Of a DNA stretch of 6,051 bases, positions 5,894 to 6,051 are shown piece by piece. Each line of letters begins with the position of its first letter. The first letter of the stretch is position 1. Position numbers and translations under genes: made by a program. Origin of the DNA: Stenotrophomonas sp. GTDB lineage: Bacteria > Pseudomonadota > Gammaproteobacteria > Xanthomonadales > Xanthomonadaceae. The notes below the pieces were generated by a model that had not been told where the DNA came from, made no database searches, and saw nothing but the letters and a program-made list of their open reading frames with translations. The DNA is taken from the NCBI GenBank assembly GCA_003510825.1, contig DOKO01000314.1:1-6051 (forward strand). Direction: 5' to 3'.

Positions 5894-6051
5894 ATGGCCA
5901 CCGAAGTCAAAGCCCCGGTACTGCCCGAATCCGTCGCCGACGGCACCATCGCCACCTGGCACAAGAAGGTGGGCGACGCCGTCAAGCGCGACGAAAACCT
6001 GCTTGACCTGGAAACCGACAAGGTCGTCCTGGAAGTGCCGTCGCCGGTCGA
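5894..6051 (+). CDS. sucB: Dihydrolipoyl succinyltransferase E2 component, N-terminal part
   Basis: Only the first 52 codons are in the window; the gene continues past the right edge. The product is the E2 core of the 2-oxoglutarate dehydrogenase complex, which transfers the succinyl group from E1 to coenzyme A. The visible part is the lipoyl domain: VLPESVADGTIATWHKKVGD (residues 9-28) and ETDKVVLEVPSPV (40-52), where K43 is the lysine expected to carry lipoate. The SVADGTIATWHKKVGD wording is that of SucB rather than pyruvate dehydrogenase AceF or branched-chain E2. An AGGAAG Shine-Dalgarno sequence at 5880-5885 lies 8 bases before the ATG. The 41-base gap after sucA is A/T-richer than its surroundings (around TATTTAAAAGACAAA) and has no hairpin, so cotranscription with sucA is expected. 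A dihydrolipoamide dehydrogenase gene commonly follows in this family, but it is outside the window. Confidence 0.95.
   Translation, partial: MATEVKAPVLPESVADGTIATWHKKVGDAVKRDENLLDLETDKVVLEVPSPV

Overview
The window looks like the chromosome of a high-GC gammaproteobacterium of the Lysobacteraceae (Xanthomonadaceae), most likely Stenotrophomonas. Three things point there: strong G/C bias at third codon positions, a SucA protein whose opening residues (MDNQLKQFAQSSQLAGG) match the xanthomonad form as I remember it, and a hairpin repeat beginning with GTAG (on the minus strand) that fits the SMAG repeats of S. maltophilia. This is inferred without any database search.

Layout. Bases 1-512 contain no gene I can support. 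They hold a purine-rich hexamer repeat, a 14-bp inverted repeat, a SMAG-like hairpin, another hairpin-bearing intergenic repeat and a 12-bp palindrome. Three plus-strand genes and the beginning of a fourth follow. The first (513-1928) is a JmjC/cupin ribosomal oxygenase of the RoxA/YcfD family with an unusual acidic C-terminal tail. The second (1932-2834), 3 bases further on, is an ElaA-like GNAT acetyltransferase fused to a second domain that looks like a phospholipase-D-type fold without its catalytic motifs. A 186-base gap (2835-3020) carries a terminator-like hairpin and a good -10 element. Then come sucA (3021-5852), the E1 subunit of 2-oxoglutarate dehydrogenase, and the first 52 codons of sucB (5894 to the window edge), the E2 subunit.

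How the genes relate. sucA and sucB form the usual operon for the 2-oxoglutarate dehydrogenase complex, which makes succinyl-CoA in the TCA cycle. The two upstream genes look like a separate, translationally coupled pair. The oxygenase uses 2-oxoglutarate and releases succinate, so it shares a metabolite with SucAB, but the sequence does not show that the two are functionally linked.

Most of the window is ordinary housekeeping sequence. I see no CRISPR array, insertion sequence, prophage, tRNA or rRNA, and no convincing undescribed system. The points most worth checking are the acidic tail of the oxygenase, the second domain of the GNAT protein, the repeat cluster upstream, and the sucA translation start, which is GTG without a visible Shine-Dalgarno sequence.
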